A stretch of DNA of 6,788 nt from NCBI GenBank assembly GCA_023489135.1, contig JAMDCE010000317.1:1-6788 (forward strand). Direction: 5' to 3'. Of the stretch, positions 1 through 6,187 are shown one piece after another (the first letter of the stretch is position 1; every line of letters begins with the position of its first letter). Source of the stretch: Chloroflexota bacterium. Lineage in GTDB: Bacteria > Chloroflexota > Chloroflexia > JAMDCE01. The notes below the pieces were generated by a model. The model was not told the origin of the DNA, made no database searches, and was given only the letters and a program-made list of their open reading frames with translations. The position numbers and the translations under genes were made by a program.

Positions 1-373
1 GGTACCGATCAAGAATGGAGTCGCGAACGCCGCGATCGAGCCAGCGCCTTATAAGCCAGCCAACAAGCGTGCCGAGCATGGTCAGGGTGACGATGACCGT
101 CCACTCAGTGGCGCCTAGGCGGGGGGGCGGCGCGAGCAGGAGGAAATAGCCGACGGCGACGGCGAGTGCAGTGAGCCCGGCCGCCAGAGCGCCCCAATGC
201 GAGGGGAAACCGTTGTCCTCGACGAAGATTCGCCCACTAGGCAAGCTGGAGATTGCTGCAGCACGCCGGAAGCCGCTGCGCCGGATGCTCCGCAGCGCCA
301 ATCGACCAGCCTCACGATCTGAGTAAGAACTCAGGACTAGGGAAGGGGCTGCCTTTGTGCCAATCCTGATCAC
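1..373 (-). CDS. Partial two-helix membrane protein (N-terminal part, runs off left edge)
   Basis: An open minus-strand frame runs from about 440 to the left edge of the window without a stop. I do not recognise the family. From the chosen start the visible 124 residues form a soluble, arginine-rich first part (residues 1-45, including REAGRLALRSIRRSGFRRAA). A short stretch with VEDNGFPSHWG follows, then two hydrophobic segments at about 61-81 (ALAAGLTALAVAVGYFLLL) and 91-108 (WTVIVTLTMLGTLVGWLI), and then positive residues (RRWLDRGVRD). Two helices joined by a short proline-rich turn suggest a helical hairpin in the inner membrane with the N-terminus in the cytoplasm. The start is GTG at 373, because AAGGAG lies 12 nt upstream. 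GTG at 397 is in frame but has no ribosome site and abuts a hairpin. That the frame is coding is an inference from residue pattern and openness. The C-terminal part lies outside the window. Confidence 0.6.
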   Translation of the reverse strand, partial: MIRIGTKAAPSLVLSSYSDREAGRLALRSIRRSGFRRAAAISSLPSGRIFVEDNGFPSHWGALAAGLTALAVAVGYFLLLAPPPRLGATEWTVIVTLTMLGTLVGWLIRRWLDRGVRDSILDRY

Positions 374-398
374 GTCGGTAGTAAGCTCCTTATACACG

Positions 399-431
399 TT
401 GAGCCCACTGGAACGAATCCGGTGGGCTCAA
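399..431. other. Strong hairpin between the zinc-ribbon gene and the membrane-protein gene
   Basis: The arms TTGAGCCCAC (399-408) and GTGGGCTCAA (422-431) are perfect reverse complements. After one T/G mismatch the stem continues for GGA/TCC, leaving a 5-nt loop. It lies about 95 nt past the stop of the zinc-ribbon gene and just ahead of the membrane-protein gene, so it could end or attenuate transcription between them. No T-run follows on either strand, so it is not a typical intrinsic terminator. A processing or attenuation site is equally possible. Confidence 0.45.
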
Positions 432-526
432 GACGACTACGGCCGCCTGAAGTACAACAAAGTCGTCGATGCCTGAGGCTACCTCAGCAGGCTCCGTTGA
501 CCTATGAAACTATCGCTTCTTGCCGT

Positions 527-889
527 CTACCAGCTACGGCTGCGGCCACTACCGCCCGATCGGCCGTACCCATTGCTGGGACGCTGGGCAGAGTAGCACT
601 CGGAGCAATAGACGGGCCGGTCATTGCGCGGTTGGAAGGGCACCTGGGTGGACTTACCGCATTGGGCGCACACTGCGGGGAACATTTCCCGTCGGGCGCC
701 GCCGCCATAGCCGCCGGATGAGTAGCCGCCATCGCCGCGCTGCGCCTTTCGGGCTGCTCGGCATTCGGGGCATCGGCCAGGCTCGTTGGTGAAGCCCTTC
801 TGAGCGAAGAACTCCTGTTCGCTAACGGTGAATACGAACTGGCCGCTGCAGTCGCGGCATGTGAGGGTTTTGTCTTGCATGTTGGTCAC
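527..889 (-). CDS. Four-CxxC zinc-ribbon protein (zf-trcl plus CxxC-x17-CxxC type)
   Basis: This is a 120-residue soluble protein with four CxxC knuckles: C11/C14 and C40/C43 form the first ribbon, C74/C77 and C95/C98 the second. The second has exactly 17 residues between knuckles, as in the named CxxC-x17-CxxC domain, and the first resembles the probable zinc-ribbon family zf-trcl. A glycine/tyrosine-rich linker (about 52-64, GDGGYSSGGYGGG) joins them, and the tail (about 103-119) is rich in Gly, Ser and Arg, as in RNA- or DNA-binding disordered tails. The function of this family is not established. Nucleic-acid binding is an inference from the ribbons and basic tail. The start is GTG at 889, because AGGAG (895-899) sits 5 nt upstream; the ATG at 880 would be 14 nt away. 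It lies downstream of the L25 gene on the same strand but appears to have its own promoter. Confidence 0.85.
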   Translation of the reverse strand: MTNMQDKTLTCRDCSGQFVFTVSEQEFFAQKGFTNEPGRCPECRAARKAQRGDGGYSSGGYGGGARREMFPAVCAQCGKSTQVPFQPRNDRPVYCSECYSAQRPSNGYGRSGGSGRSRSW

Positions 890-1018
890 GCTGACTCCTA
901 TTTATCATTACTTGGAACGATCCGTCAGCGCAATCACAATCAGGGGTCGTTGCGCAATTGGAAGCGCATCAGCGACCTAGCTTCTTCCGTCGAACTGCGG
1001 AAACATACCAGCATCCGT

Positions 1019-1047
1019 ATTATACACTATTTTCGCTCTGTTGGCGA
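1019..1047 (-). promoter_or_regulatory. Predicted sigma-70-type promoter of the zinc-ribbon gene
   Basis: On the minus strand TCGCCA (1047-1042) and a perfect TATAAT (1024-1019) are separated by 17 bp. Transcription would begin near 1012 and leave a leader of about 120 nt before the GTG at 889. The leader contains the inverted sequences GCGCTTCC and GCGC around AATT and an AT-rich end just before the ribosome site. The -35 box matches the consensus at only four of six positions. Confidence 0.5.
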
Positions 1048-1094
1048 TCCGACAACTCGCCTAACTGCCGGGCAATTCCCTGCTGCCCCAGAGT

Positions 1095-1712
1095 CTAAGG
1101 TGCGACCGCGACGGCTTCAGTCTTCCCCTCAACCGCCTCCTCCTTACCCGCGGCAGCCTGCCTATGCATACCCGCCACCATATCACTATGGTCGGTCAGG
1201 ATAGTCACTCCCGGTCCTACCGTCAGATTCCCTACCCGGATCACGGCTCCCACCTCCCTCAACGGAGAGAGATCCACTTCGATGGCGGACGGAAGGTCGC
1301 CCGGCAGACACTCCACCATGACTTCGTTCAGCGACCGCAGCACCGTAACGCCGCCCAGATTGGCTGCTATCGCCTCATTGACGAAATGGAGCTGAACGTG
1401 GGTCTTCAGAGTCTCGGTGGCCGCAACCCTGTAAAAATCCACGTGGGTAGTCTCCCCACTGACGGGGTTGTGTTGTACCTTCTTGATCAGGGCTTGCACA
1501 GTGGGCTGGTTCCCCACCTTCAACGAAAGGATGACGTTGTTCCCGCCGCGGGCCAATACCCCTTGCAGCGCCTTGTTGTTCACCTGCAGCGGCACAGAGG
1601 ACTGATTGTGGCCATACATATTGGCCGGAACGATCCCTTGTTGACGGAGCCGTCTTACCTGCTTGCCCGATATGACCCTCTCTTCAACCACTAGTTCCAG
1701 TTGATTGCTCAT
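1095..1712 (-). CDS. rplY: 50S ribosomal protein L25, CTC/TL5 long form
   Basis: A 205-residue ribosomal protein L25 of the long general-stress (CTC/TL5) form, which binds 5S rRNA in the central protuberance of the large subunit. The N-terminal L25 domain (about 1-90) has the usual basic start (EERVISGKQVRRLRQQGIVPA), the VPAxxYG-like VPANMYGHN and the conserved HVDFYRV near residue 90. The C-terminal beta domain (about 95-185) carries LHFVNEA, GGVTVLRSLNEVMVECLP and the family signature LPSAIEVDLSPL. A short Ala/Glu/Lys tail ends the protein. The reading frame is open 51 nt further upstream, but ATG at 1712 is the start: GGAGGAGAGGT lies directly before it and MSNQLELVVEER is the normal N-terminus. 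It follows the regulator pair after a 168-bp gap, without an obvious promoter. Confidence 0.95.
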   Translation of the reverse strand: MSNQLELVVEERVISGKQVRRLRQQGIVPANMYGHNQSSVPLQVNNKALQGVLARGGNNVILSLKVGNQPTVQALIKKVQHNPVSGETTHVDFYRVAATETLKTHVQLHFVNEAIAANLGGVTVLRSLNEVMVECLPGDLPSAIEVDLSPLREVGAVIRVGNLTVGPGVTILTDHSDMVAGMHRQAAAGKEEAVEGKTEAVAVAP

Positions 1713-1860
1713 ACCTCTCCTCCAACGATTCGGTCCCGCACGGACTGGGATTTCGGGCCCCATACATCAAATCGCCGGCGTGGCCGCTCGTCTGGCATCA
1801 CTCATCCGGCGAAGGACTGAGTGTTCTGATTGGACTTGCTCGCTCTGGATTCGGCCGCGA

Positions 1861-1880
1861 CAGGTCCCCAAAGCGACCTG
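1861..1880. other. Short hairpin directly after the 62-residue gene
   Basis: CAGGTC (1861-1866) and GACCTG (1875-1880) form a 6-bp stem with an 8-nt loop, beginning at the base next to the stop codon of the 62-residue gene. It lacks a T-run, so termination is only a possibility. It separates that gene from L25. Confidence 0.3.
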
Positions 1881-2069
1881 CTAGACCGCACCGACGAACT
1901 CCCCATCGCTGTACAGATCGACGCGGCTGCCGTCGACAGGGAGCGGCATGATTCTCTTCACCGCTCTCCGCCGCTGCTCCCCGGATAACGCCTGGTTACA
2001 AAACACTTCCTGGCGGAGCCTGTCGAGCTGCTGGCCAGTCAAATTGATTTTTACGCACTTCCTGCTCAT
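1881..2069 (-). CDS. Small hypothetical protein paired with a winged-helix regulator
   Basis: A 62-residue protein that I do not recognise. The first part reads as a charged amphipathic helix (KINLTGQQLDRLRQEVF, residues 7-23). A basic middle follows (GEQRRRAVKRIM), then a short extended end (SRVDLYSDGEFVGAV). There is no signal peptide or membrane segment, and single cysteines at 5 and 24 do not form a motif. The ATG at 2069 lies only 6 nt after the stop of the upstream winged-helix gene, and the nearest purine run (GAGGAAGAAAG) is distant, so translation is probably coupled to that gene. The tight pairing suggests a joint role, for example as a partner or modulator of the regulator; this is inference. 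Open reading and placement are the only support that it is real. Confidence 0.55.
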   Translation of the reverse strand: MSRKCVKINLTGQQLDRLRQEVFCNQALSGEQRRRAVKRIMPLPVDGSRVDLYSDGEFVGAV

Positions 2070-2075
2070 AGAGTA

Positions 2076-2468
2076 TCACTTTCTTCCTCGTGATTGGCGC
2101 CTTTGCGCCGGGCTTGACGCTTTCTCCGAGATTCTATCTTCGTGTAGTCCAGGAGGAGAGGCGGTCTCCAGTGTAGATATGCCTGCAGTGTCCTGATCGG
2201 GTCGTAGCAATCCGAGCAGCTCTCCGACGGTGGCCGCGCGCTCGACCGGGTGTCGTAGCGGCAGCGCTGTGTTCAGCCGGTATCGATTACGCCGGCCTAC
2301 TTTCTCCCGCTCGATATAGGCTTCGGCCAAGAGGTCTGCCACGATCTTGCGGGCTGCACGCTCAGTAATCCCCACCGCCTGAGCTATCGCCAGGCCGGTG
2401 CTGTCTGGGTAGCGGCCGATGTAGGTGAGTACTAACCCATGGTTTGTCAGAAAGTTCCATGAGCTCAT
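2076..2468 (-). CDS. Winged helix-turn-helix transcriptional regulator (MarR-like)
   Basis: A 130-residue DNA-binding protein. Residues 1-75 form a winged helix: WNFLTNHGLVLTYIGRYPDS as helix 1, LAIAQAVGITERAARKIVADL as the helix-turn-helix, then AYIEREKVGRRNRYRLN as the wing. LPLRHPVERAATVGELLGLL follows and is typical of this family of small MarR-like regulators, known from Chloroflexota, Actinomycetota and archaea. The last 40 residues are charged and probably disordered. There is no ligand domain, so the signal is unknown. The start is ATG at 2468, with GGAGG 9 nt upstream; a TTG at 2477 lies in frame but touches the GGAGG and cannot be used. It is transcribed with the 62-residue gene 6 nt downstream. 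A palindrome in its promoter region suggests autoregulation. Confidence 0.85.
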   Translation of the reverse strand: MSSWNFLTNHGLVLTYIGRYPDSTGLAIAQAVGITERAARKIVADLLAEAYIEREKVGRRNRYRLNTALPLRHPVERAATVGELLGLLRPDQDTAGISTLETASPPGLHEDRISEKASSPAQRRQSRGRK

Positions 2469-2556
2469 CGCATCCAACCTCCACGAATGCTTCCGCAGCC
2501 ATTGATGTTTTCCCGGCGAAAGGAGTAGTCATAAGCACGAATGATAATACAGGATT

Positions 2557-2572
2557 TGTAATTCATATTACA
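2557..2572. promoter_or_regulatory. Operator-like palindrome at the predicted start of the regulator transcript
   Basis: TGTAAT and ATTACA form a 6-bp dyad around TCAT. Outside it the flanks are again roughly complementary: GATAATAC on one side and GTATTGTATC on the other, giving an imperfect dyad of about 46 bp. It falls at the predicted transcription start of the winged-helix gene, where a bound repressor would block its own promoter. Which protein binds is not shown. Confidence 0.45.
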
Positions 2573-2578
2573 TTCAGT

Positions 2579-2608
2579 ATTGTATCACAGGGGGATAGGA
2601 CATGGCAA
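2579..2608 (-). promoter_or_regulatory. Predicted promoter of the winged-helix operon
   Basis: On the minus strand TTGCCA (2608-2603) and TACAAT (2584-2579) are 18 bp apart, matching five of six -10 positions and four of six -35 positions. Transcription would start near 2572, giving a leader of about 104 nt. The promoter begins about 10 nt after the stop of the histidine kinase gene, so the regulator need not depend on read-through from it. Confidence 0.45.
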
Positions 2609-2617
2609 CTGCTTTTG

Positions 2618-4225
2618 TCAGCCAATCGGCAGCGTGAAATGGAAAGTACTTCCCTTGCCCAGCTCGCTCTCGACCCAGACACGCCCTCCGTGCGCCACAA
2701 CCAACATCTTGGTGATGTATAGGCCCAAACCCAACCCCCCAGCCCGGCGGCCAGCCTTGGGTTGATAGAATCGCTCGAAGATATGCGGGAGATCCTCGGG
2801 AACTATCCCCAGACCGCGATCGGTCACCGAGACCATCACTTCCTTATTTGTCTTCTCCGCCCTGATCGAGACTTGAGTATTAGGAGCGGAGTATTTCAGC
2901 GCATTGCTGATCAAGTTCATCATAATACGCTCCAGACGGTCCGGATCAGCCAACACTTGCGGTAAGTTTTCCGGTATATGCACCTTAACACGCCCGACGT
3001 CCATCGACTCCCTTGCTCGATCCAGCAGACTGGATACGAAGGCTTTGAAATCTACCAACCGCTTCTCAACAGTCAACTGGCCGGATTCCAGGCGCGCGGA
3101 GTCGACCAGGTCCTCAATCATCGCGTCCATTCGCCTGGCGCTCGTTATCACCGCATCGGTGCTTCTGCGCACCATATCCGGCCGCTCGGCATTTCGCTGG
3201 GCCAACTGCGCTTGGCCCAAGATAATCCCCAAAGGGTTCCTCAAGTCGTGAGAGACGGTACGGATGATATCTTGAAGCCATCCCTGCAGATTCTGCTGTT
3301 TAGTAATGTCAGTGAAAATGGATATCGCCCCCAATAGGGTACCGTCGGAAGCCCGAATTGGCGCTGCACTTATCGAAACCCATACGGTTCTATCAGGAGA
3401 TGGATGGATAGCAACCATAACGCCAGATACCTTCTCGCCGCGCAGAGCCCGCAGAGACGGGTCCTCCTCTATCAGGAATGGCTCGCCATCGCGCTTCTCA
3501 GGACGAAGCAAGGCCGATCGCTCTATGAGCGGTCGATCGAAGCCTTTCGGCAGGTAGCCCAGCATTCTTTCAATAGCGGGATTTGCTCGGATTATCTCTC
3601 CCGACGGATTGTAGATAATAACCCCATCTTCAATCGAGGTAATGGTGGCATCCAGCTCTGCTGCCCATCGCTGCGTCTCCGCCATCAGCAACTTGCGCTC
3701 TTCTTCCACTCGCCTGCGCTCGGTGATGTCCTGGCCAATGGCGACGATTCCTTCAGTCTGGCCCTCCGCATCCACCATACGGTCCAAACTCCACACCAAT
3801 GTTCGATCACTTCCATCACGTGCTTTGACTGGGCTTACAAAGCCTTTGGTAGGCTCGCCTGCTAACGTCCTCTCCAGATTAGTGGCAACCACGTTTCGGA
3901 CTGCCTCAGGAACAAATGGCTCGAGGAAATCTTTCCCCAGAACCTCCGCCCGTTTCCAGCCAAAGAGGCGTTCCGCTTCGGAATTGAACTCGAGAACTCG
4001 GTGATCCGGCGACAGCAAAATGATCACGAGTGCTGCTGCTTCAAGGACAGAACGAAAGCGTGCCTCACTTTGCCGCAGAGCCTGTTCTAGCCGCTTGCGT
4101 TCGGTCATATTGCAAATGGCAGATTGCTCTTCACCCTGGAGAGAAAGCGTACCAGACAGACGTACAGGATCACCTTCATCCTTTCTCTCGCCCGTGCTTT
4201 CCTTGTCTCTTCGTGAGCTTGCCAC
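2618..4225 (-). CDS. Soluble PAS-PAS sensor histidine kinase, possibly 5'-truncated
   Basis: A 535-residue cytoplasmic histidine kinase that would autophosphorylate on His326 and pass phosphate to a response regulator; none is encoded in the window. Domains: a short PAS-like tail (about 15-42, ending [15 protein letters not shown]), PAS 1 (about 55-170, ending GQDITERRR), PAS 2 (about 190-307, ending FTDITKQQ), HisKA (about 318-383, H-box SHDLRNP at 325-331) and HATPase_c (about 428-535). The last has the N-box [10 protein letters not shown] (437-446), G1 box DRGLGI (469-474), F-box FERFYQ (483-488) and G2 box GGLGLGL (496-502). All catalytic motifs are intact. No membrane segment is visible, so the signal is intracellular. 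The start given is GTG at 4225 with GGGAG 11 nt upstream; an in-frame TGA lies 6 nt beyond the GTG. The leading PAS tail suggests a longer ancestor. The next Met (residue 40) is an alternative start. Confidence 0.9.
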   Translation of the reverse strand: MASSRRDKESTGERKDEGDPVRLSGTLSLQGEEQSAICNMTERKRLEQALRQSEARFRSVLEAAALVIILLSPDHRVLEFNSEAERLFGWKRAEVLGKDFLEPFVPEAVRNVVATNLERTLAGEPTKGFVSPVKARDGSDRTLVWSLDRMVDAEGQTEGIVAIGQDITERRRVEEERKLLMAETQRWAAELDATITSIEDGVIIYNPSGEIIRANPAIERMLGYLPKGFDRPLIERSALLRPEKRDGEPFLIEEDPSLRALRGEKVSGVMVAIHPSPDRTVWVSISAAPIRASDGTLLGAISIFTDITKQQNLQGWLQDIIRTVSHDLRNPLGIILGQAQLAQRNAERPDMVRRSTDAVITSARRMDAMIEDLVDSARLESGQLTVEKRLVDFKAFVSSLLDRARESMDVGRVKVHIPENLPQVLADPDRLERIMMNLISNALKYSAPNTQVSIRAEKTNKEVMVSVTDRGLGIVPEDLPHIFERFYQPKAGRRAGGLGLGLYITKMLVVAHGGRVWVESELGKGSTFHFTLPIG

Positions 4226-4915
4226 TTCGCATCACGCTCCCTTCTCTTCCATGCTCCCGCTCTAACCGAGCAACTCCACCCCTTTCGACAAGAAAATATG
4301 ACAGGCACTCGCGATACGAGTGTCTCTCGACTACTTCATTAAAACTCCGAGGCGCCCACTACGTCGAATGAGGCTGCCGATCAGCTTTGGTGCAAAGATG
4401 GTGCCATGGTTCGAGACTTGCATCGAGCGTGGGACCAGAACCTTGGCATAGCCTTCTGGAAAGGCAGGATGGTTGAGCCGTTGCAAAGGTGCTGAGCCTC
4501 CTGGCATTGCCGATGAGAAAGCTGTAGAACAGTAGCCTGTGGAGATCATTGAGAGCTTACGATTCGCAGGTTGGTTGACGGACAAGTATGACTCTAAGGG
4601 GGCAAACAATAGACAAGTAAATAGGTCCACATTATTTGGTCTTAGTGCACAACTACCAAGCCGCCCGCGCCACGACCATCGCGCCAAGTAATGTTGGACC
4701 AACAAGTTGTTAGCTTCGTGAAGATGGGATGTAACAGGCCATCGTCAGAGACACTTCTGCCGGCGACGATAATTCTTCACAACGGAATTGCCAAGCCGGA
4801 GCGGAATGTGTAGAAAACGAATCTCACGTAGCGGGAACTGATACACGCCTGGAGTTTCTGCCTAATCGACAGAATGTGTGGTCAATAATTCTGGGGCTTT
4901 TAGGGGCTAATAGTG
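4226..4915. other. About 690 bp with no gene I can support
   Basis: I see no gene with recognisable domains here. The longest open stretch is on the minus strand at 4331-4705 (124 codons, ATG start). Its composition is unlike the neighbouring genes, it lacks a good ribosome site and it resembles no family I know. Just upstream of the histidine kinase (4226-4370) short minus-strand stretches in two different frames read as charged, coil-like protein, for example RLEREHGRE and [16 protein letters not shown]. That would fit a decayed 5' end of the kinase gene. The rest shows no repeat, tRNA or clear promoter. Confidence 0.5.
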
Positions 4916-4916
4916 A

Positions 4917-4942
4917 AAAAAGCCCGATGTATCGGGCTTTTT
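4917..4942. terminator. Bidirectional intrinsic terminator beside the tRNA 3' end
   Basis: AAAAAGCCCGAT (4917-4928) and ATCGGGCTTTTT (4931-4942) are perfect reverse complements with a 2-nt centre, giving a GC-rich stem with a T-run on either strand. It begins 7 nt beyond the CCA end of the tRNA remnant on the minus strand, where the terminator of a tRNA transcript normally lies. This suggests it belonged to the original tRNA gene. Confidence 0.85.
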
Positions 4943-4948
4943 CGATCC

Positions 4949-5003
4949 TGGAGCGGGTGAAGAGATTCGAACTCGCGATCCGCCTTAGGCGGACTTGGGA
5001 AGC
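4949..5003 (-). tRNA. tRNA-Gly-like 3' fragment (probable attachment-site remnant)
   Basis: Read on the minus strand, the bases ending at 4949 are a T-arm (GCGAG, TTCGAAT loop, CTCTT), an acceptor 3' strand CACCCGC, discriminator T and encoded CCA. The matching 5' strand, GCGGGTG, is the usual start of tRNA-Gly. It is absent in the 100 bases upstream, and no D-arm is visible. GCTTCCCAAG (5003-4994) looks like a CCC anticodon loop. However, the stretch between it and the T-arm is too long and folds as TCCGCC/GGCGGA, so the anticodon stem cannot form. The T-stem also has a C/T mismatch. This is not a working tRNA. 3' ends of tRNA genes are common integration sites, and displaced 3' copies mark element ends. 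Sure for 4949-4977, weak beyond that. Confidence 0.6.
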
Positions 5004-5050
5004 GAACAGGCTCTCTCCGATTTATTCCTCAAAAACCCTATCTATTCTAC

Positions 5051-5159
5051 TGTGGCAGAACTGGCCCCGATTAACGATGGTCTCTCTAGGCAGGACTGGC
5101 CCCGATAAACAATAATCTCCTTGCGCAGAACTGGCATAGTTCAAAGGATTCAGCCAAAT
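5051..5159. repeat. Three direct repeats at exact 35-bp spacing, IS21-like terminus
   Basis: The units begin at 5055, 5090 and 5125. The first 21 bases of units 1 and 2 differ at two positions (core CAGaACTGGCCCCGATtAAC), and unit 3 keeps only GCAGAACTGGC. The rest of each unit is diverged but still pyrimidine-rich (TCTC). On the minus strand the outermost copy ends CGGGGCCAGTTCTGCCACA. This resembles the ends of IS21-family elements, which have 5'-TG/CA-3' tips and several internal copies of the terminal repeat. No istA or istB gene lies nearby, so it would be a solitary end. Binding sites for an integrase or replication protein are the alternative. Confidence 0.5.
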
Positions 5160-5378
5160 TCCTCTGACTGAAACCTATTATGCTCTCTCGAATTCAAGCA
5201 CGCAACCGAGAATTCGGCTGGAGTGCATCAGTTTCTGTAAACCGGCACTAACATGCATGCGGTTGATCTGCGATCCAGATCGCATCGGAGCAACAGATTT
5301 AGGCTTTGGGTGACACAACCGGCACCTCTTCGTCAAGCGTAACCCTTACAGAAACTCGTTGCCCCCGCTGGCCGAGGA
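5160..5378. other. Non-coding spacer with nested dyads
   Basis: No gene is visible. AGTTTCTGTAA at 5230-5240 returns as its reverse complement at 5346-5356 (11 bp, perfect). Between them lies a near-perfect 16-bp palindrome, TGCGATC-CA-GATCGCA (5269-5284). AACCGGCAC occurs twice as a direct repeat, near 5240 and near 5316. These may be protein-binding sites or a structured element of about 125 bp. I cannot assign it. Confidence 0.4.
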
Positions 5379-5379
5379 A

Positions 5380-5429
5380 TCTACGGTAGACTAATTTCCG
5401 GTTTTCGCATAAAATAATCTACCGTAGAT
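5380..5429 (+). promoter_or_regulatory. ATPase promoter framed by two identical palindromic operators
   Basis: TAGACT (5387-5392) and TAAAAT (5410-5415) with a 17-bp spacer form a promoter for the ATPase gene. Palindrome TCTACGGTAGA (5380-5390) overlaps the -35. ATCTACCGTAGAT (5417-5429), the same site read from the other strand, begins 2 bp after the -10. The centres are 38 bp apart. A dimeric repressor on either site would block RNA polymerase, and two sites allow cooperative or looped binding. The repressor is not encoded next to the gene in this window. Confidence 0.7.
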
Positions 5430-5449
5430 ATCCTACTGGAGGTGAGGTC

Positions 5450-6187
5450 GTGCTACAACCTCTACCAGGCCTGTTCGTTGATCGAACCAGGGAACTCGAA
5501 GAGTTTGATTCCGTTCTGGCGGGCTTGAAGCAGGGAAGACGTCGGCACCTCGCACTTCTTGGCCTGCGTAGAATAGGCAAGACCGTTCTGCTGGACGAGG
5601 TGCGCCGTCGACACCCCGATTTCCCCATCTGCTACGTCGCCCTCGACGATATCGTCAGCAGTCCCGGGAACTTCGCCCTAAACTTCGTCGGCCAGCTGTT
5701 GGCCGCTGCTACCCTGGTTAAGGATCTCGACGGTCCCTTAGAGAGAACAGATGATGCGCTGCTCGGCATGGCGGCAACGTTAAACCAGAAGCTCGTTGGT
5801 CAGGTGAGGGAGATACTGGGCCATATAGAGAACAACAACTACGGAGGGCTCATAACCGCCGTGATGAGGTTCCCGGATCATCTTTCGGAGGCCTTGGACA
5901 TGCCTCTCCTGGTGATGATGGACGAGTTTCAGGACATCGTCAGGTTAACGCATTTCCCCGGCACGGACAACCTCCTCGGGTCTATCAGAGCGGCGCTGAA
6001 TCCGTTTGGGTTAGAGTCAACCACTGAATTGGCCACTGCCCTTTGGCAGCAGGAAGAGAACCGGTATGACCCGGATGCGGTGGTCCGTCTTTACAAGCTC
6101 TCGGGCGGCTGGCCTTTCTACATCTATGCCATAGCGGTGCGAGCACAACAGATTGTCAGGACATCCACTCGAGCATCTTCTCAATAG
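5450..6187 (+). pseudogene. Archaeal/STAND-type P-loop ATPase, internally deleted and C-terminally truncated
   Basis: A 245-residue protein of the archaeal ATPase (AAA/STAND) type. VDRTRELEEF (10-19) is the usual lead-in, LGLRRIGKT (37-45) the Walker A loop and LLVMMDEFQDI (153-163) Walker B with D158/E159. LSGGWPFYIYAI (217-228) is the GGxP helix of the family. Between SIRAAL (178-183) and NPFGLESTTELATALW (184-199) about 50 residues expected in relatives (sensor strand and the region up to the 'L-PF' motif) are missing. The reading frame is kept. The usual C-terminal domains are also absent: relatives reach about 400 residues or more, and the frame ends in an unrelated RTSTRASSQ. Start: GTG at 5450 with GGAGG 7 nt upstream. 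The protein probably still binds ATP poorly or not at all, and its role is unknown. Call: decaying gene, although the intact promoter leaves a shortened functional protein possible. Confidence 0.65.

Noticed and set aside
115..315. Minus-strand 66-codon frame
   Set aside because: It overlaps in another frame the longer open stretch that encodes two hydrophobic helices and runs off the edge; only the latter looks like protein.
422..792. Overlapping plus-strand frames opposite the zinc-ribbon gene
   Set aside because: The four CxxC knuckles and ribosome site support the minus-strand gene. The plus frames are Ala/Arg-rich shadows.
905..933. Alternative promoter TTGCGC-17-TAATGA for the zinc-ribbon gene
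   Set aside because: It would start transcription inside the AGGAG ribosome site, so the TATAAT promoter further upstream is preferred.
1164..1694. Plus-strand open frame of 176 codons
   Set aside because: It lies entirely antisense to the well-supported L25 gene and has no recognisable domain; it is a shadow of L25 codon structure.
3306..4004. Several plus-strand frames opposite the histidine kinase
   Set aside because: All are antisense to intact PAS domains and show no family features.
4105..4308. Minus-strand 67-codon frame overlapping the kinase start
   Set aside because: It overlaps the kinase N-terminus in another frame. At most it is part of a frameshifted ancestral N-terminus, not a separate gene.
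4331..4705. Minus-strand 124-codon frame
   Set aside because: No ribosome site, no recognised family and odd composition; not enough to call a gene, though a decayed mobile-element fragment cannot be excluded.
4949..5030. A complete functional tRNA on the minus strand
   Set aside because: No 5' acceptor strand GCGGGTG or D-arm exists upstream, and the anticodon stem does not form.
5051..5159. CRISPR array
   Set aside because: Only three units, the last half-degenerate, with spacers of about 14 bp and no cas genes; this is not CRISPR architecture.
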